From: Bacteroidota bacterium
Lineage (GTDB): Bacteria; Bacteroidota; Ignavibacteria; SZUA-365
DNA: 48,160 nt
Assembly (NCBI GenBank): GCA_014860565.1
Contig: JACZJN010000025.1
Location: 1-48,160 of the forward strand
Direction of reading: 5' to 3'
Positions 33,783-43,261 of the stretch are shown here, in pieces (the first letter of the stretch is position 1; each line of letters starts with the position of its first letter). Below the pieces are notes generated by a model. The model did no database searches and had not been told where the DNA came from. It saw nothing but the letters and a program-made list of their open reading frames with translations. Position numbers and translations under genes: made by a program.

Positions 33783-34487
33783 CTACTTGCGCTCGCGAAT
33801 TTCGTTCATCAGCTCGATCTGGATTTCCTGAATTTCGATCAGGCGCTCCCATTGATGTGAGAGCAAATGATCGAGTTTCTGGTGCAGGTGCCGAATTTCG
33901 AGTTCGGCCTTGAGATTCACCTGGTAATCCCGCACAGCACGAAGCCGGTCGCGGGATTCCTGGCGATTCTGACTCATCATTATGACCGGGGCCTGCACCG
34001 CCGCCAGGCACGAAAGGATCAGGTTCAGGAGAATGAATGGATAGGGATCGAATGGCCGCGTCGCCAGGACAATCGTATTGATGGCGATCCAGACGAAGAG
34101 CACACTACCGAACCAGAGGATGAACGTCCAGCTCCCACCTACGGTCGCGATGCGATCAGCCAGACGCTGTGCCGCCGTCGTTGTGGACGCAAACTCCTCC
34201 TCCGGATTCTGGGAAAGAATCTCCTGCTGGCGGAGGCTTTCGAGCACTCCTTCCTCCAACTGCGTTAATTCGCCCTTTTCCGACTCCAGTAGCGACCGCA
34301 CGTATTCGTCGCGAAAATGCTGGAGATCCTTCGCACAGATCCACCCTTCCTCGGACCAGCTTCCCACTTCTTTTGTAATGAGGTCCGCGACTGCCGTGCG
34401 TACAAGCACGCCCGGGTGCAGCATGTTCCGGTCAGTGCTTCCGCATATTTGACAGACACGTGATTTCTTCGTACGGATGTTGTTCAT
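33783..34487 (-). CDS. DUF1003 family membrane protein
   Basis: A 234-aa protein. The N-terminus has a Cys pair (VCQICGS) and a third Cys in GWICAKDLQHF, a possible zinc-binding module. The DUF1003 region follows: LADRIATVGGSWTFILWFGS with its two hydrophobic helices (about 113-133 and 146-165), the connecting PFDPYPFILLNL and a downstream charged coiled-coil (LEIRHLHQKLDHLLSHQWERL). ATG 34487 has an AGAAGGA site. Members have no firm function. It lies in a minus-strand group with the SDR gene and has its own promoter-like box upstream. Confidence 0.85.
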   Translation of the reverse strand: MNNIRTKKSRVCQICGSTDRNMLHPGVLVRTAVADLITKEVGSWSEEGWICAKDLQHFRDEYVRSLLESEKGELTQLEEGVLESLRQQEILSQNPEEEFASTTTAAQRLADRIATVGGSWTFILWFGSVLFVWIAINTIVLATRPFDPYPFILLNLILSCLAAVQAPVIMMSQNRQESRDRLRAVRDYQVNLKAELEIRHLHQKLDHLLSHQWERLIEIQEIQIELMNEIRERK

Positions 34488-34583
34488 GTTCCTTCTGCTC
34501 CGATCATTGCGAAAGCTCAACCCTCGGATATCCCATCCGGAAGATATTGAAAACCGGGGGGATGTCAAGCTTCAGACAACGAA

Positions 34584-34591
34584 CAAAGGTA
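34584..34591 (-). promoter_or_regulatory. Candidate -7 promoter element for the DUF1003 gene
   Basis: On the minus strand TACCTTTG fits TAnnTTTG exactly, about 95 nt upstream of the ATG at 34487. A TTTC sits about 17 nt upstream of the box as a weak -33 match. No other function is evident in 34488-34624. Confidence 0.4.
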
Positions 34592-34624
34592 TTGTCAGTG
34601 GTGTCGAAACGCACTCTCTCGACA

Positions 34625-36079
34625 TCACGCAGCAGCCCGTTTGGCGATGCGGTTGATGAGTCCGCTGAAAATGAAGGCGTGGAGTGGGTAGAGCGCATAC
34701 CAGTACGACCATCCCGCCAGGCCTTTGGGCGCGAAGAATGCGGTTTGCGAAAGCAGCGTCGTGCCGTCTTCCCGCGGCGTCACCTGAAACTGCAGCCAGG
34801 CTTTCCCTGGCACGATCATCTCGGCACGCAGACGAAGCAGGTGATCGGGTTCCACCGCTTCGACGCGCCAGAAATCGAGCGCATCACCCACACGGAGATC
34901 GTCGGGATGCCGGCGTCCCCGACGCAGTCCCACACCACCGATCATTTTGTCGAAAAAGCCGCGGATGTTCCAGGCCCAATTCAGCGTCAGCCAGCCGCGT
35001 TCGCCCCCCAGTCCGGTGAAAACGCGAAAAATATTTCCCGGGGGCGCGGCGACAACGCGCTGACGTCGTTCGAGGATCATTCCTTCGTGGACGGTGAGCG
35101 TCACCGGGGGCACATCACCCTGGCTGCTGCTGAGCGCATCACTCCATATCGTCTCCACGTTGTCTGCCTGCAGGCGTGCGAGGGCGCGTTCCACCGACGT
35201 ACGATACCCGACCGGATCGATCGACGGAAAGATCTGCTTCGCGCTGTGCTCATGCACGACATTTTCATTGCGGAGTCCTTCGATCAACGGACGCGCGATG
35301 ACGGCCGGGATGGGAGTCACGATGTTCACCCAGTATGAAGAAAGGCGAGGTGTGAGCACCGGCACCTGCAGCAGCCATCGGCGGAGCCCCCGAACCTCCG
35401 CATATATTTTCATCATATCGCCGTACGTGACGACGTCGGCGCCGCCGATTTCGATGATGCGGCCTGTGCTTTCCGGTACTTCCAGCGCGGCGGAGAGATA
35501 CGCGAGCACTTCACGAATGCCGATCGGCTGCGTGCGTGTATACACCCAGCGGGGACAGATCATCACTGGAAGACGCTCTGATAGATAGCGGATCATTTCG
35601 AAGGAAAGGCTGCCCGAACCGACGATCACACCCGCACGGAATTCCGTGACCGGGACGCCGCCGCTGCGCAATGCATCGCCTGATTCCTGTCGAGAACGCA
35701 GATGCTCGGAGAGTTCCGGAGATTCTTCCGCAAGTCCTCCGAGAAAGATGATCCGCCGCACACCTGCTCCGTGCGCGGCAATGCTGAAATTCCGTGCAGC
35801 GGTCATATCCCGTTCGTGGAAATCGGCACCCCCGGCCAGGCTGTGTATTAGATAGTACGCGGTGTCGACCCCGTTCATCGCCGGTGCCAGACTTGCTTCG
35901 TCGAGCACGTCCCCTGCAGCCACCTCGACAGCATCGAGCCATGGGCGACCCTCCAGGCGCGCCGGATCGCGTACAAGGCAGCGGACATGGTATCCAAGTT
36001 CAAGCAGACGCGCGACGAGACGTCCGCCGATATATCCGGTAGCCCCGGTGACGAGAATGATACGGTCGGTTTCAGACAA
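34625..36079 (-). CDS. SDR family NAD(P)-binding protein fused to DUF2867
   Basis: A 484-aa protein. The N-terminal half is an atypical short-chain dehydrogenase with IILVTGATGYIGGRLV (GxxGxxG) and YLIHSLAGG, akin to NmrA/complex-I-NDUFA9-like proteins. The C-terminal half (about 330-480) is DUF2867: MILERRQRVVAAPPGNIFRVF, GGERGWLTLNWAWNIRGFFDKM, GLRRGRRHPDDLRVGDALDFWRVE and WYALYPLHAFIFSG. This pairing matches the YbjT-like group of unknown substrate. No ATG start fits; I take TTG 36079 because the product then starts just before the Rossmann strand, with TTG 36118 as an alternative. Confidence 0.85.
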   Translation of the reverse strand: MSETDRIILVTGATGYIGGRLVARLLELGYHVRCLVRDPARLEGRPWLDAVEVAAGDVLDEASLAPAMNGVDTAYYLIHSLAGGADFHERDMTAARNFSIAAHGAGVRRIIFLGGLAEESPELSEHLRSRQESGDALRSGGVPVTEFRAGVIVGSGSLSFEMIRYLSERLPVMICPRWVYTRTQPIGIREVLAYLSAALEVPESTGRIIEIGGADVVTYGDMMKIYAEVRGLRRWLLQVPVLTPRLSSYWVNIVTPIPAVIARPLIEGLRNENVVHEHSAKQIFPSIDPVGYRTSVERALARLQADNVETIWSDALSSSQGDVPPVTLTVHEGMILERRQRVVAAPPGNIFRVFTGLGGERGWLTLNWAWNIRGFFDKMIGGVGLRRGRRHPDDLRVGDALDFWRVEAVEPDHLLRLRAEMIVPGKAWLQFQVTPREDGTTLLSQTAFFAPKGLAGWSYWYALYPLHAFIFSGLINRIAKRAAA

Positions 36080-36246
36080 GGCGATAATCCCGTTGAAAGT
36101 GAAATGCGGTCTACCCAATCAACCATCGTTTCGCGCGTAAGGTTCACCTTCCCGATCCTTGGTCGTTGCACTACGCCCCTGAATCCGGGAAAGAAGCGCC
36201 ACGGATCTTCCCGTCAACTCTGTCTTCTGCATCAAAGAGGAGACCG

Positions 36247-36558
36247 TTACGGGTTCCCCGGAAGGACCCGTCGAAAAAACACGCCGGAGTAGGCACCGGC
36301 GAATGCGATGGCGAGTGCGATGACCGCTCCTGAATCCCCGTTGCGTATCCCTTCGTTGAGTGGGATCCACAACCCGATGCCCAGTGCCCACAGCCATGCA
36401 AGCCGAGGGTGCGCCGCTCCGAAAATTCCTGCCAGCAGGAATACTCCCATCGCCATCACTCCCGTGTCGTCCCATTTGGGCTGAGAATCCACCCAGGCTG
36501 CCGTTAATCCGACCGCATTGGCAAGCAGGAACAGTATCCACAATTTCATCTTCCGCAT
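36247..36558 (-). CDS. Small integral membrane protein, unknown function
   Basis: A 103-aa protein starting MRKMKLWILFLLANAVGL with three hydrophobic segments (about 4-22, 36-55, 80-96) separated by short loops containing DSQPKWDDTG and IPLNEGIRNGDSG. No family recognised. ATG 36558 is chosen over an upstream Met because it places the first helix at the N-terminus. It lies upstream of the SDR gene on the same strand. Confidence 0.55.
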   Translation of the reverse strand: MRKMKLWILFLLANAVGLTAAWVDSQPKWDDTGVMAMGVFLLAGIFGAAHPRLAWLWALGIGLWIPLNEGIRNGDSGAVIALAIAFAGAYSGVFFRRVLPGNP

Positions 36559-36928
36559 GGCGTATTTCGTCCCGCAACTGTGATAATGGTACGGCATAGT
36601 ATGCCCTTCGTCACGATTGATGCAAGGGAAAAACACGTGAGAAAAACATTGCGGACAATTATGATCATCATTGCATTTTGCTTCGAATACTTGTAGGTTT
36701 ATTTGTACTCAGTAAAAATTACCAGCTTTCCCCTTCATGGTACCGAGGCAATGGCCCGCGTGATCGAGGAGAGCAGATCAAGAAACGCACCTATCGACCG
36801 CTTCCATTCGAGACGAAACGGCAGGCTTATCATTGCCCCCGAATACGTTGATTCGAATGACCATGCGGTCGCAGTCGCTCTTTTCATTGCCATCGAAGTC
36901 ATTTTTCTCCATAAGCCGGAACACTGTC
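36559..36928. other. Divergent intergenic region upstream of the T9SS surface protein
   Basis: About 370 bp without a convincing gene. A TTG-N20-TAGGTTTA arrangement near 36669-36699 on the plus strand is a near match to TTG/TAnnTTTG and could drive the large surface-protein gene with a leader of more than 200 nt; the last base deviates from consensus. No hairpin or operator is evident. Confidence 0.35.
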
Positions 36929-39900
36929 ATGAAACGCTCGATACAGTTGATATTGGTATGGTGGGCATTGCTTTGCGTCGGACTCGTTTCCTATGCAGGC
37001 GCTCAGTCATATGTCGCGGAGGCCGGTTCCAACGGTTTCACACTCAAAAAGGTCGTCAGCGATACGGCTATCGCGACGGGACAGAATTTCTCCTACACGA
37101 TCTATTTCTCCATACCGGCAGGGGCAACGGGCGTCACCATCACCGACGCACTGCCTCCGGCTCTTACGTATCAGGCGATCAGCATCACCAGCGCGTGCGG
37201 TTCCCCCACGGTCGTCACCCCGACGGTTGGGACCTCGGGCACGGTATCGCTGACCTGGGGCACTGTCTCCTCGGGATGTTCCGGTTCATTTGTCGTCACC
37301 GTACAGTTCCCCAACGGAACCACATGCAACGGAGTCTCTGTACGCAACAACGTCTGCATGACGGCGATGCTCGGTGGAACGCCCATCGACTTCTGTACGG
37401 GATATGTCAACACGCGCGCGATCGCCGCGAATCCCTGGAACATCGGGAAATGGGTCATCGGCGCAGGCACACAGACCGGTCCCTGTCCGAACGTGACGGC
37501 GGACTCTGTCGTGAACTACCAGATCTGCGTCTACAAAAGTGTCGGCGTCACGGGACAGCTGAACATGGTGAATGCGGTCGTGTATGATACCCTGCCGGCC
37601 GGCGCGCAGTTGGTCAGTTCGACATGCGGCGCCACACAGGCGGGCAATGTCGTTACCTGGAACATCGGCACGCTCTCGGCCCTTCCGATGTATACCACGG
37701 TCTGCTGTACGTACTCGATTCTTTATCCGCGGACGATTTTCCCGACCGGCACGCAGCTGACCAACCAGGCCACGCTGCAGGGCACGCTCGGGAGTCCGAA
37801 CAATCCCTGCGGTCCTGCGCTGCATGTCAGTAATTCAACCTGCGTGGAAATCAAGACCATCACATCCGGTACACTCAGCAAGTACGTGTACACGAACGGT
37901 CAGCCCGGCTGCACGGGCAAGTACAGCATCTGGTTCTGCAACAACGGCAGTGTCCCGATCACGTCGATGACCATCACAGATACCATCCCCTTCCCGTTGA
38001 CGGGACTCTCCATCGGCGGTTCGTCCGCCTCGCTTTCGCCCTCGCTCGCGGGGAACATCGTGACCGCGACGCTCACTTCGCCGCTCGCGCCGAACGCGTG
38101 CGTGTACTTCGAGGTGAATTTCACCATTCCCAACTTTGCGACGGTCGGCAGCGTCGTCACCAACTGCGTGCACGCCACGATCGTCGGCACCGCGCCGCTG
38201 ACCGCATGCGCCAGTTTCACCGTTGCAGCACCCGCGCCGAAGCCCTGCGTCTGGAAAGAAGTCTGCAGCAAGCAGCCCTCGTACACTCCCGGAAGTATTT
38301 TCCGCTACCGCCTGCGTGTGCAGAACATCGGCGGATTGCCCATCACGGGCGCGACGATTACGGATGTCCTCAATCCCAACCTGCAGTATGTTGGAAGTCC
38401 CTCCTACTATACCGCCGCGGCATGGAACGTGCCCTGCCAGACGACTTCCAACTGGACAGGAGTCACTCTATCCCAGGTCGGCAATACGCTGACGTTTACT
38501 CTGCCCAGCATCCCGGCCACGTGTCAGAATACGTTCTACGGCAACTGCGGGATGTACGGGACATTCGGCGTCCCCTACTACTTCATCGAGTTCGATGTGA
38601 AGGTCGCCGATACGACGGCTCTCGGAAACATTCCGAACAGCTTCACGATAGGAGGAGGCAATCTATCGGGAACGACACCGTCGAATATCGATTACGTGAA
38701 CGTCGTCGGCACCACGGGATTCTTCCTCGACAAGGGCGTCGCGACGGATACTACGAGTTGGGCGTCGACGCTGAGCACCACGGCGGGCTCCAATGTGAAT
38801 TACCGGCTGCGTCTGACCGTCGCACCCGGAAGCGTTGGCCTCCGTCATGTGACGTTTGCCGACCTGCTGCCTCGTGACAATCCACCCAACGACAATCTCA
38901 TTCTCGGGCCCTGCGGTCCCCGCGGCAGCGCGTTCAACCTTGCGTTCGCATCACCGATCACTTCGGTGCCGAGCGCTGTCGACTATAAAAACGGTACCAG
39001 TTTCTCGAACGTAAATATCTTCACTCCGGCCGGGGCTCCCGCCCCGATGTTCACCAGTGGCTGCGGTACGATGGGCAGTTGGGCAGCGGGCATCGTCCCG
39101 CTCGACCGCAACCTCGGCTGGTATTTCGGATCGGCTCCGCTGGGCGCCGGCAACACGGCGACAACCATGTTCACCGCCACTGTCGCACCCGGCGCGCAGG
39201 ACAATACGACGGCCTGCAACACCTTTGCGGCAAACGGGGCGGTGCGGCATCTGATCAACAGTGCCGTCTACACCGACCAGGCGACGGGTAATCTCGAATC
39301 GGGTACGGCCTGCGTCACGGTGGTCAAGGATACGACCGGTCAGACAGAGTGCTTTTCCGTGCAGCCGAAATCCATCATCAGCACCGGTGTCGATCCGAAA
39401 GGAAACTGCACATACGACATCGTCGTGACGATAACGAATCCGGGTCCGGCCACGACGGGATATTTCGAATCGTTCTCCGGCACCGTCACGCCATCGCCAC
39501 TTGCGATTCCCACCGGCACGACGACGGATACACTGACCTTCATTGATACCCCACCAACCGATACCTTCGTCTGCATTCGCTACGGAATCTTCGATGCCAC
39601 GGGTGTCCGTACGCTCTGCGACAGTCTCTGCATCGACCTGCCTCCGTGTGGCGGTTCGGATCCCTGCGATTCGCTCTCCGTCAAGGTGTCGGCGGTAAGT
39701 TCGACAGGCGTGGGAGCGACCGGCGACTGCAACTATACCGTGGTGCTCAACATCACGAACTCGACGGCATCCCCGCTCCCGGTCTGGTTTGATTCGTTCG
39801 CGGGCACGGTGGCGCCGAGCGGACTGACGCTCCCGGTTGGACCCAGCGTCCAGACGCTCACATTCACGGATACGCCTCCGACGAACAGCTTCGTGTGCAT

Positions 39901-41716
39901 CCGTTACGGGCTCAGCATCCAGGGCGCCCGCGTCGTCTGCGACAGTGTCTGTTTCGACCTTCCACCGTGCGGCGAAACCAGCCTCTGCGATTCCGTGTCC
40001 GCGCAGGTTAAGTCCGTCACATCAACCGGCGTGGATGCGGTCGGTGACTGCACATACTCCGTGGTTCTTTCGTTCACGAATGCCGCGGCCTCCCCGATTC
40101 CGATGTGGTTCGAATCGTATCAGGGCACCGTCGCCTTGCCGATTCTGACAATCCCTGTTGGAGCAAGCACGCAAACGCTGACCTTTACCGACACGCCGCC
40201 GACGAATACGTTCGTGTGCATCCGCTACGGATTCTTCCAGGGACCGCAGCCGGTCAAACGGGTACTTTGCGACAGCGTATGCTTCGACATCGAACCGTGC
40301 GGCGATACAAAGCCCTGCGATTCACTTCTGAAGGCAGAGCTTGATACGGTGTGCTGCGAGTACTCCGCAACCATCGTCAACGGTCCGGGCACTCCGATCA
40401 CCTCGATATCGTACTACGTCACCGGTGGCACCGTGGCCAACTTTACGACCATGCCCTGTCCGCCTGTCACACCCGCACCGGTCGGAAGCACGTCAGGCGT
40501 TCTCACCTACAGTCCGCCATGCGCCGGAAACATCCTCTTCAATTTCCAGGGCACTCCGACCACACCATCGAACACCATCTTCGTCACGCTGGTCGTGCAT
40601 CACGGAAAGGACTCCTGCACGATCCGCTTCCAGTACACCTGCGACCGTACGCCGCTCCAGCACTGTGACGACATCAAGGTCAAGCCGTACGTCACTGCCG
40701 GACTCGCCCTGTCTGGACGTGCGTTCACCATCCTGAACACCAAGGTACCGGCATCCCCCATCACCTACGTAAGCGTTACCCCGATCCCAACACCGTGCAG
40801 CGTAGTGGGAGGCGGACTGCAGGTCGACTACGTCGCCACGAGTTGGCCCTCGCCATACACGCGCATTCCGACTACCGGATTCATCAGTGCGAACTCGGCG
40901 GTCAGCTTCAATCTCGCGATCAACTACTCGTGCAACTGGGCAGGCAACGTACAGATCGTCGTGCATCATGCCGACGGCGACAGCTGCCTGTACACGTATG
41001 GTCCGTGGAAAGCGCAGCTCGGCACCGGTACGGGTGTCGTGCTCACCGATCCAATCAAGGGCCGCGTATTCGCAAAGAAGCTGCGCCTGCAGAATCCTTC
41101 CGGCAGCGAGCCAGTGAAGTGGCTTTCGGTCAGCGTTGAATCGCAGTCCGACGTCATCATCGCAGGTTCGGGCCGCCACTGGGAAGGTGCGACCCTATCT
41201 TCTGGCTACGAATCCCTCGAGGGCTACGACCAGGGTGCGACGGATGCGTTGTTCACGTTTGAACGGTTGATCCCGGGAGGCGGCATCAGCGGCGACTTCA
41301 ACCTGGTGGTCGCACGTGATTCGGCGGAGAGCGGAACACCGGTCATACGCTGGACCACCTACGACGAAGACGGCAATGCTCTCGCCACGGATACGGTCGG
41401 CATTTCCGGTACGGTCCTCACGATTCGCGGCAGCGGCGGTTCGTCACTCGCCGGTGACTTCGAGTTGCTGCAGTCCTTCCCGAATCCCGCATCGCATTCC
41501 GCCACCATCAATTATGCGATGAAGAAAGCGATGACCGTGCAGCTTGAGCTGTACAATCCGATCGGCGAACGCGTCGGGGAGGTAGAGTCCGGCTTGATCA
41601 ACGCCGGCCTGCACTCCGCGCATTTCGACATCTCGGGACTGGCACCCGGGACATACTTCCTGCGGCTCTCCGGAGCGTCCGGCTCCGTCACGAAGCCGCT
41701 GGTCATCGCCCGATAG
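36929..41716 (+). CDS. Giant secreted surface protein with DUF11-like domains and T9SS type A sorting domain
   Basis: A 1595-aa protein. Signal peptide (MKRSIQLILVWWALLCVG…AGAQ) is followed by about five Ig-like/DUF11-type domains at roughly 36, 168, 310, 438 and 598, each with phrases such as VTITDALPPALTYQ, MTITDTIPFPLTGL and ATITDVLNPNLQYVG. Next come three ~108-aa repeats (about 807, 912, 1020) with CDS…VKSV, STGVD and DTPPTNTFVCIRYG, a fourth partial copy near 1129, and many Cys. The C-terminal ~80 residues (FELLQSFPNPASHSATINY … LAPGTYFLRLSG … KPLVIAR) are a T9SS type A sorting domain, so the protein is exported across the outer membrane and cell-surface-attached or released. Function is probably adhesive or structural. 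ATG 36929 places the signal peptide at the start. Confidence 0.9.
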   Translation: MKRSIQLILVWWALLCVGLVSYAGAQSYVAEAGSNGFTLKKVVSDTAIATGQNFSYTIYFSIPAGATGVTITDALPPALTYQAISITSACGSPTVVTPTVGTSGTVSLTWGTVSSGCSGSFVVTVQFPNGTTCNGVSVRNNVCMTAMLGGTPIDFCTGYVNTRAIAANPWNIGKWVIGAGTQTGPCPNVTADSVVNYQICVYKSVGVTGQLNMVNAVVYDTLPAGAQLVSSTCGATQAGNVVTWNIGTLSALPMYTTVCCTYSILYPRTIFPTGTQLTNQATLQGTLGSPNNPCGPALHVSNSTCVEIKTITSGTLSKYVYTNGQPGCTGKYSIWFCNNGSVPITSMTITDTIPFPLTGLSIGGSSASLSPSLAGNIVTATLTSPLAPNACVYFEVNFTIPNFATVGSVVTNCVHATIVGTAPLTACASFTVAAPAPKPCVWKEVCSKQPSYTPGSIFRYRLRVQNIGGLPITGATITDVLNPNLQYVGSPSYYTAAAWNVPCQTTSNWTGVTLSQVGNTLTFTLPSIPATCQNTFYGNCGMYGTFGVPYYFIEFDVKVADTTALGNIPNSFTIGGGNLSGTTPSNIDYVNVVGTTGFFLDKGVATDTTSWASTLSTTAGSNVNYRLRLTVAPGSVGLRHVTFADLLPRDNPPNDNLILGPCGPRGSAFNLAFASPITSVPSAVDYKNGTSFSNVNIFTPAGAPAPMFTSGCGTMGSWAAGIVPLDRNLGWYFGSAPLGAGNTATTMFTATVAPGAQDNTTACNTFAANGAVRHLINSAVYTDQATGNLESGTACVTVVKDTTGQTECFSVQPKSIISTGVDPKGNCTYDIVVTITNPGPATTGYFESFSGTVTPSPLAIPTGTTTDTLTFIDTPPTDTFVCIRYGIFDATGVRTLCDSLCIDLPPCGGSDPCDSLSVKVSAVSSTGVGATGDCNYTVVLNITNSTASPLPVWFDSFAGTVAPSGLTLPVGPSVQTLTFTDTPPTNSFVCIRYGLSIQGARVVCDSVCFDLPPCGETSLCDSVSAQVKSVTSTGVDAVGDCTYSVVLSFTNAAASPIPMWFESYQGTVALPILTIPVGASTQTLTFTDTPPTNTFVCIRYGFFQGPQPVKRVLCDSVCFDIEPCGDTKPCDSLLKAELDTVCCEYSATIVNGPGTPITSISYYVTGGTVANFTTMPCPPVTPAPVGSTSGVLTYSPPCAGNILFNFQGTPTTPSNTIFVTLVVHHGKDSCTIRFQYTCDRTPLQHCDDIKVKPYVTAGLALSGRAFTILNTKVPASPITYVSVTPIPTPCSVVGGGLQVDYVATSWPSPYTRIPTTGFISANSAVSFNLAINYSCNWAGNVQIVVHHADGDSCLYTYGPWKAQLGTGTGVVLTDPIKGRVFAKKLRLQNPSGSEPVKWLSVSVESQSDVIIAGSGRHWEGATLSSGYESLEGYDQGATDALFTFERLIPGGGISGDFNLVVARDSAESGTPVIRWTTYDEDGNALATDTVGISGTVLTIRGSGGSSLAGDFELLQSFPNPASHSATINYAMKKAMTVQLELYNPIGERVGEVESGLINAGLHSAHFDISGLAPGTYFLRLSGASGSVTKPLVIAR
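39349..40350 (+). repeat. Three in-frame ~324-nt repeats within the surface protein gene
   Basis: Segments starting near 39349, 39664 and 39988 encode repeated blocks containing STGVD/STGVG, a GTV…P middle, and DTPPT..FVCIRYG ends; a partial fourth starts near 40316. Spacing of the DTPPT block is about 325 and 321 nt. The copies differ clearly in DNA sequence, so they are not recent duplications. Confidence 0.8.
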
Positions 41717-41739
41717 TCCAATCGGTTCACGATACACCT

Positions 41740-41773
41740 GTAGGGGCGCAGCATGCTGCGCCCCTACTTTTTT
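41740..41773 (+). terminator. Rho-independent terminator made of a long palindrome
   Basis: 13-bp perfect stem GTAGGGGCGCAGC (41740-41752) and its complement (41755-41767) with a 2-nt AT centre, then six T. It ends the surface-protein transcript; the T-tract touches the stop codon of the convergent reductase gene. The near-perfect palindrome resembles dispersed REP-like units. Confidence 0.85.
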
Positions 41774-42318
41774 CACCATATCGAAAGATTGTGGATGATT
41801 CCATACCGGCTCTGCACGATTCCACTTTCAAAGCTTCGGGTTTCGACATGGCGGAGCGGAATATCCGCTTCAAGGGGACCGAACAGCGGAATGCCGCTCC
41901 CAATGAGTACAGGAATTCTTGTGATGATTATTTCGTCCACCAGCCCCTCACGAAGAAATCCCTGGATGGTCGTTCCGCCATCGATATACAGGTATGCATA
42001 TCCCCGATCCGAGAGCCGCCGCACGACGGACTCTGGCGAGCCGCCGAGTTGTGACACCGAGGGAGGGACCTGCGGGGGGAAGACAAGATCGCGCGAACTC
42101 AGCACAACGACCGGCTTTTCTCCGTATGGCCATGCGCCGAAGGTGAGGACCAGCTCGAACGTGTTTCGGCCCATCACGATCGCATCAACGGATTCGAAAA
42201 ACGCTCCGTAGCCGTAATCCTCCCCTGACTCCATGGGTGCGGGCAGCCAGTCGATGGCGCCGTCCTCACGCGCGATGAAGCCGTCGAGACTTGTTGCGAT
42301 AAAAACGCTGATTTTCAT
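41773..42318 (-). CDS. Dihydrofolate reductase / RibD C-terminal domain family protein
   Basis: A 181-aa protein of the DHFR-like RibD_C group: MKISVFIATSLDGFIAREDG at the start, AIVMGRNTFELVLTFGAWPY, YLYIDGGTTIQGFLREGLVDE and RIPVLIGSGIPLFG. Family members are NADPH-dependent reductases of undefined substrate. ATG 42318 with a GGCGAGGGA site gives the conserved N-terminus; the frame extends further without homology-like sequence. Confidence 0.9.
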   Translation of the reverse strand: MKISVFIATSLDGFIAREDGAIDWLPAPMESGEDYGYGAFFESVDAIVMGRNTFELVLTFGAWPYGEKPVVVLSSRDLVFPPQVPPSVSQLGGSPESVVRRLSDRGYAYLYIDGGTTIQGFLREGLVDEIIITRIPVLIGSGIPLFGPLEADIPLRHVETRSFESGIVQSRYGIIHNLSIW

Positions 42319-42424
42319 TTTTCCCTCGCCTGTATGCTGGATCCTGCAACGATTTTCGCGCTGACCGTGGCCACAGAAAGTGGCGTACACGCCCTGGAGT
42401 CGCTTCCCCTTCTCCGACTGGGAA

Positions 42425-43120
42425 TCATCCAGCCACCGTACCGAACAGCGCTCCGATCCCGGCTGTCGCAGCCATGGCGAGGGCTCCCCAGAGCGTCACC
42501 CGGCCGGCGCCCACGGCGATCTTCGCACCGCCTGTTTTAGCGGCAAGGCCCCCCAGCAGCGCAAGGCAGAGCAGTGATCCTGCCGTCACTGCAGGGATAA
42601 TGCTGGCGGTCGGGGTCAGGAACGCGGTCAGAAGAGGAACGGCCGCCCCGGCAGCGAACGTGACCGCCGAAGCGAACGCCGCCTGCAACGGTCTTGCCGT
42701 GTGGATTTCATTTAATCCGAGTTCATCCCGGGCGTGGGCAGAGAGCGCATCATGACGCATCAATTGCCTGGCAACCTGCTGCGCGAGCGCCGTCTCCAAG
42801 CCTCTCCCCTCGTAGATTGCTGCGAGTTCCTTCGTCTCCAGCTCCGGATTCGCTGCGAGTTCATCTTTCTCCCGCGATAAATCCGCCTTTTCCGTATCAG
42901 CCTGCGAGCTGACCGAGACATACTCTCCGGCCGCCATCGACATCGCCCCCGCGACGAGTCCGGCCGTGCCGGCGATCAGGATGTTCCCGTGAGAGGTGCT
43001 GGCGGCGGCCACGCCGACAAGAATGCTTGCGGTGGAGAGAATGCCGTCGTTCGCACCCAGTACGGCGGCACGCAGCCAACCGATACGCTCGGCAAAATGC
43101 CGTTCGCTATGATCGTTCAT
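42425..43120 (-). CDS. VIT1/CCC1 family iron/manganese transporter-like protein
   Basis: A 231-aa membrane protein. It starts MNDHSERHFAERIGWLRAAV, then LGANDGILSTASILVGVAAAS and GLVAGAMSMAAGEYVSVSSQADTE, the signature of the VIT family, with a charged cytoplasmic helical region (LSREKDELAANPELETKELA) and three C-terminal helices. Homologues move Fe2+/Mn2+ out of the cytosol. ATG 43120 has a GAGGAG Shine-Dalgarno. It lies upstream of the reductase gene on the same strand (106-bp gap). Confidence 0.92.
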   Translation of the reverse strand: MNDHSERHFAERIGWLRAAVLGANDGILSTASILVGVAAASTSHGNILIAGTAGLVAGAMSMAAGEYVSVSSQADTEKADLSREKDELAANPELETKELAAIYEGRGLETALAQQVARQLMRHDALSAHARDELGLNEIHTARPLQAAFASAVTFAAGAAVPLLTAFLTPTASIIPAVTAGSLLCLALLGGLAAKTGGAKIAVGAGRVTLWGALAMAATAGIGALFGTVAG

Positions 43121-43261
43121 GTGCTCCTCATGCAGTCATCGGTGGAATTCGGAATTGGCCCGGAATGAATGAAAGATAGTGACGCATGCCAACAACTCCA
43201 CGTGCTGAATTCTCCCTCGTTTTCCGTAATTTATCGTTTTATCCATCTTGCGCAGGAATGT

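Noticed and set aside
36703-36928. Possible N-terminal coding extension upstream of the surface protein
   Set aside because: No signal peptide or domain there; the signal peptide starts at ATG 36929.
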